A stretch of 5,468 bases of DNA from positions 1-5,468 of the forward strand of contig JACZWF010000108.1 of assembly GCA_022572285.1 (NCBI GenBank), given 5' to 3'. The notes beneath the pieces were generated by a model. It saw only the letters and a list, made by a program, of their open reading frames with translations, searched no databases and had not been told where the DNA came from. The position numbers and the translations under genes were made by a program. Source of the DNA: Nitrososphaerota archaeon (GTDB lineage: Archaea; Thermoproteota; Nitrososphaeria; Nitrososphaerales; UBA57). Below, one piece after another: positions 4,696 to 5,468 of the stretch (positions are counted from its first letter, which is position 1; every line of letters begins with the position of its first letter).

Positions 4696-4852
4696 AGTTC
4701 TAGAGCCTTTACGAATGACTATTTCAACAAGGCAAAGAAAACTAGATATCAGTTTCTAACGTAGCAAAACGTAGGTCGATAAATCCTCTAACCTAAACTC
4801 TTAACTGTTCAGGTCAAAGGAATCCTTGAGTGAGGTACTTATCTGCCTATAC

Positions 4853-5215
4853 CTAGTGGCCGCATCCACAACCGCCGTGCGAACTTTCGGTTTTACTTTC
4901 GGTCTTAGCATTGGGATTTGTAATTTTAAACCCTGATCGTGTAATATTGGTCTCGTAATCTATCTCAGCACCTCTGAGTGCATCGGTCTCATTCGATTTC
5001 AGAAGGAGCTTCACACCATTGCTCTCCCCTACTATATCTTGAACCTGCGCTTCCTTTTCTAGTGACATCTCATATCCTGGCCCACTACACCCGCATCCTC
5101 CTCCCTGACCTATGGAGACCCTGCCGAATGCGTCCGAAGATCCTTCCTTAGAGAGAATCTCTTTAATCTTCGCCGAAGCAGCATCGGTTATTCTGACATA
5201 GTCCATACTTTGCAT
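4853..5215 (-). CDS. HesB/IscA-type iron-sulfur cluster assembly protein
   Basis: The 120-residue protein is an A-type carrier that receives Fe-S clusters and hands them to target enzymes. The family pattern is visible: ITDAASAKIKEILSKEG (9-25); VSIGQGGGCGCSGPGYEMSLEKEA (33-56) with the first cysteine ligand at C41, plus an extra C43; GVKLLLKSNETDALRGAEIDYE (67-88); SGFKITNPNA (94-103); and the C-terminal CGCG (C116, C118). In typical IscA the CGCG follows NPNA within a few residues and is followed by SF. Here a 12-residue polar insert (KTESKTESSHGG) separates them and the protein ends in CGCGH. ATG 5215 is favoured over ATG 5206 because a TAATATA box lies 26-27 bp upstream. It is cytosolic. 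I give no symbol because IscA, ErpA and SufA cannot be told apart here. Confidence 0.92.
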   Translation of the reverse strand: MQSMDYVRITDAASAKIKEILSKEGSSDAFGRVSIGQGGGCGCSGPGYEMSLEKEAQVQDIVGESNGVKLLLKSNETDALRGAEIDYETNITRSGFKITNPNAKTESKTESSHGGCGCGH

Positions 5216-5238
5216 ATGAGCCCATGTGAATACTGGAG

Positions 5239-5245
5239 TATATTA
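5239..5245 (-). promoter_or_regulatory. TATA box of the HesB gene
   Basis: The minus strand reads GATAATATACTCC; the TAATATA core is centred about 27 bp before ATG 5215. This fits a leaderless archaeal transcript and is the third gene in the window with that spacing. The upstream edge of the box touches an inverted repeat (5244-5268). Confidence 0.62.
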
Positions 5246-5268
5246 TCTATATGCATGTATAATAGATA
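5244..5268. promoter_or_regulatory. Inverted repeat next to the HesB TATA box (possible operator)
   Basis: Arms TATCTAT (5244-5250) and ATAGATA (5262-5268) are exact complements separated by 11 bases that begin with the palindrome ATGCAT. The 25-bp site covers the expected BRE position and meets the TATA box. A protein bound here would block TFB/TBP. The site is A/T-rich, so chance similarity is possible, and no known regulator motif is recognised. Confidence 0.4.
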
Positions 5269-5468
5269 TTTTGGCTCTGGCAATCCCATGATGTCTAAAA
5301 CGCTGAAATCTTTCTGGATCACGCGTACGCAGGAGAAACGTCTCCGAGGCCCTATCTTCATTCCTAGTGATGGGAGTCTGAGCTTTCACTCCAGAGGAGT
5401 TCCCCGAACAATTCTTTCCGTGGTCTTCCCTATCCTTGCTTTCCTTGCTTGAGGGTTCTTGGCTCCTT
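5269..5468. other. Unresolved right end
   Basis: No gene can be called with confidence. Two minus-strand frames are open to the right edge. One ends at 5386-5388 and reads KNPQARKARIGKTTERIVRGTPLE at its C-terminus. The other stays open to a TAA at 5243-5245, giving 74 polar, R/E/S-rich residues. Either could be the tail of a gene lying to the right. If the second is real, it stops 27 bp before the HesB start, inside the HesB promoter. A plus frame from ATG 5291 (54 codons, MSKTLKSFWITRTQEK) has no supporting signal. ACGCGTACGC (5321-5330) is a 10-nt purine/pyrimidine alternation resembling a weak member of the CG-tract set. Confidence 0.4.

Larger units (their letters stand above)
4451..4852. 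other. Intergenic region between SPFH and HesB genes
   Basis: This 402-bp gap contains the SPFH promoter, a perfect CG palindrome (4507-4524), CG tract 6 (4579-4587), a T7 run on the minus strand (4538-4544), and a 7-bp direct repeat AACGTAG at 4758-4764 and 4768-4774 spaced by exactly one helix turn. A 53-codon minus frame with a membrane segment (4695-4534) is listed separately as a doubtful gene. The T7 run could end HesB transcripts by the U-tract mechanism, about 310 bp after its stop. Confidence 0.55.

Noticed and set aside
1..5468. tRNA genes, rRNA, CRISPR array, insertion sequence or prophage parts
   Set aside because: No T-arm consensus, no regularly spaced repeats, and no transposase, integrase or terminal inverted repeats were seen. 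The CG tracts lack common longer flanks that would mark a MITE.

Overview
The window looks archaeal. Three minus-strand genes (SDR dehydrogenase, SPFH protein, HesB/IscA protein) each have an A/T-only TATA-like box centred 26-27 bp upstream of the start codon, with no usable Shine-Dalgarno sequence. This is the layout of leaderless archaeal transcripts. AGG/AGA codons are frequent in the endonuclease V gene, and GC content is moderate (roughly 45-50% by eye). The gene set (SixA, endonuclease V, prohibitin-like SPFH, HesB, small thioredoxin) would fit a mesophilic archaeon such as a Nitrososphaerota member, but no gene here fixes the lineage.

Layout from left to right: the 5' part of a small thioredoxin/glutaredoxin-like gene (minus, 1-174, runs off the left edge); a divergent noncoding stretch (175-586); sixA, a phosphohistidine phosphatase (plus, 587-1054); a hairpin-rich gap (1055-1419); nfi, endonuclease V (plus, 1420-2076); a convergent gap (2077-2365); an SDR-family oxidoreductase (minus, 2366-3232); a gap with a strong hairpin plus T7 terminator (3233-3574); an SPFH/band 7 prohibitin-like membrane protein (minus, 3575-4450); a 402-bp gap with a perfect CG palindrome and a possible 53-residue membrane ORF (4451-4852); a HesB/IscA-type Fe-S carrier (minus, 4853-5215); and an unresolved right end (5216-5468).

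The genes do not form an obvious operon. Gaps of 250-400 bp separate them, and several have their own promoters. They look like independent housekeeping functions: thiol redox, protein phosphohistidine turnover, deaminated-DNA repair, NAD(P)H-dependent carbonyl reduction, membrane scaffolding and Fe-S cluster delivery.

The most unusual feature is a family of alternating CG tracts. Five pure tracts of 9-12 nt and one 13-nt tract with a single T lie in five successive gaps (419-429, 1314-1326, 2208-2216, 3394-3404, 4510-4521, 4579-4587). None falls inside a confidently called gene. Two are embedded in larger palindromes (3386-3410 and 4507-4524). Chance would give about 0.1 such pure 8-mers in this window. 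They could be structured RNA elements, Z-DNA/cruciform sites or binding sites for a chromatin or genome-organising protein. Their function is unknown.
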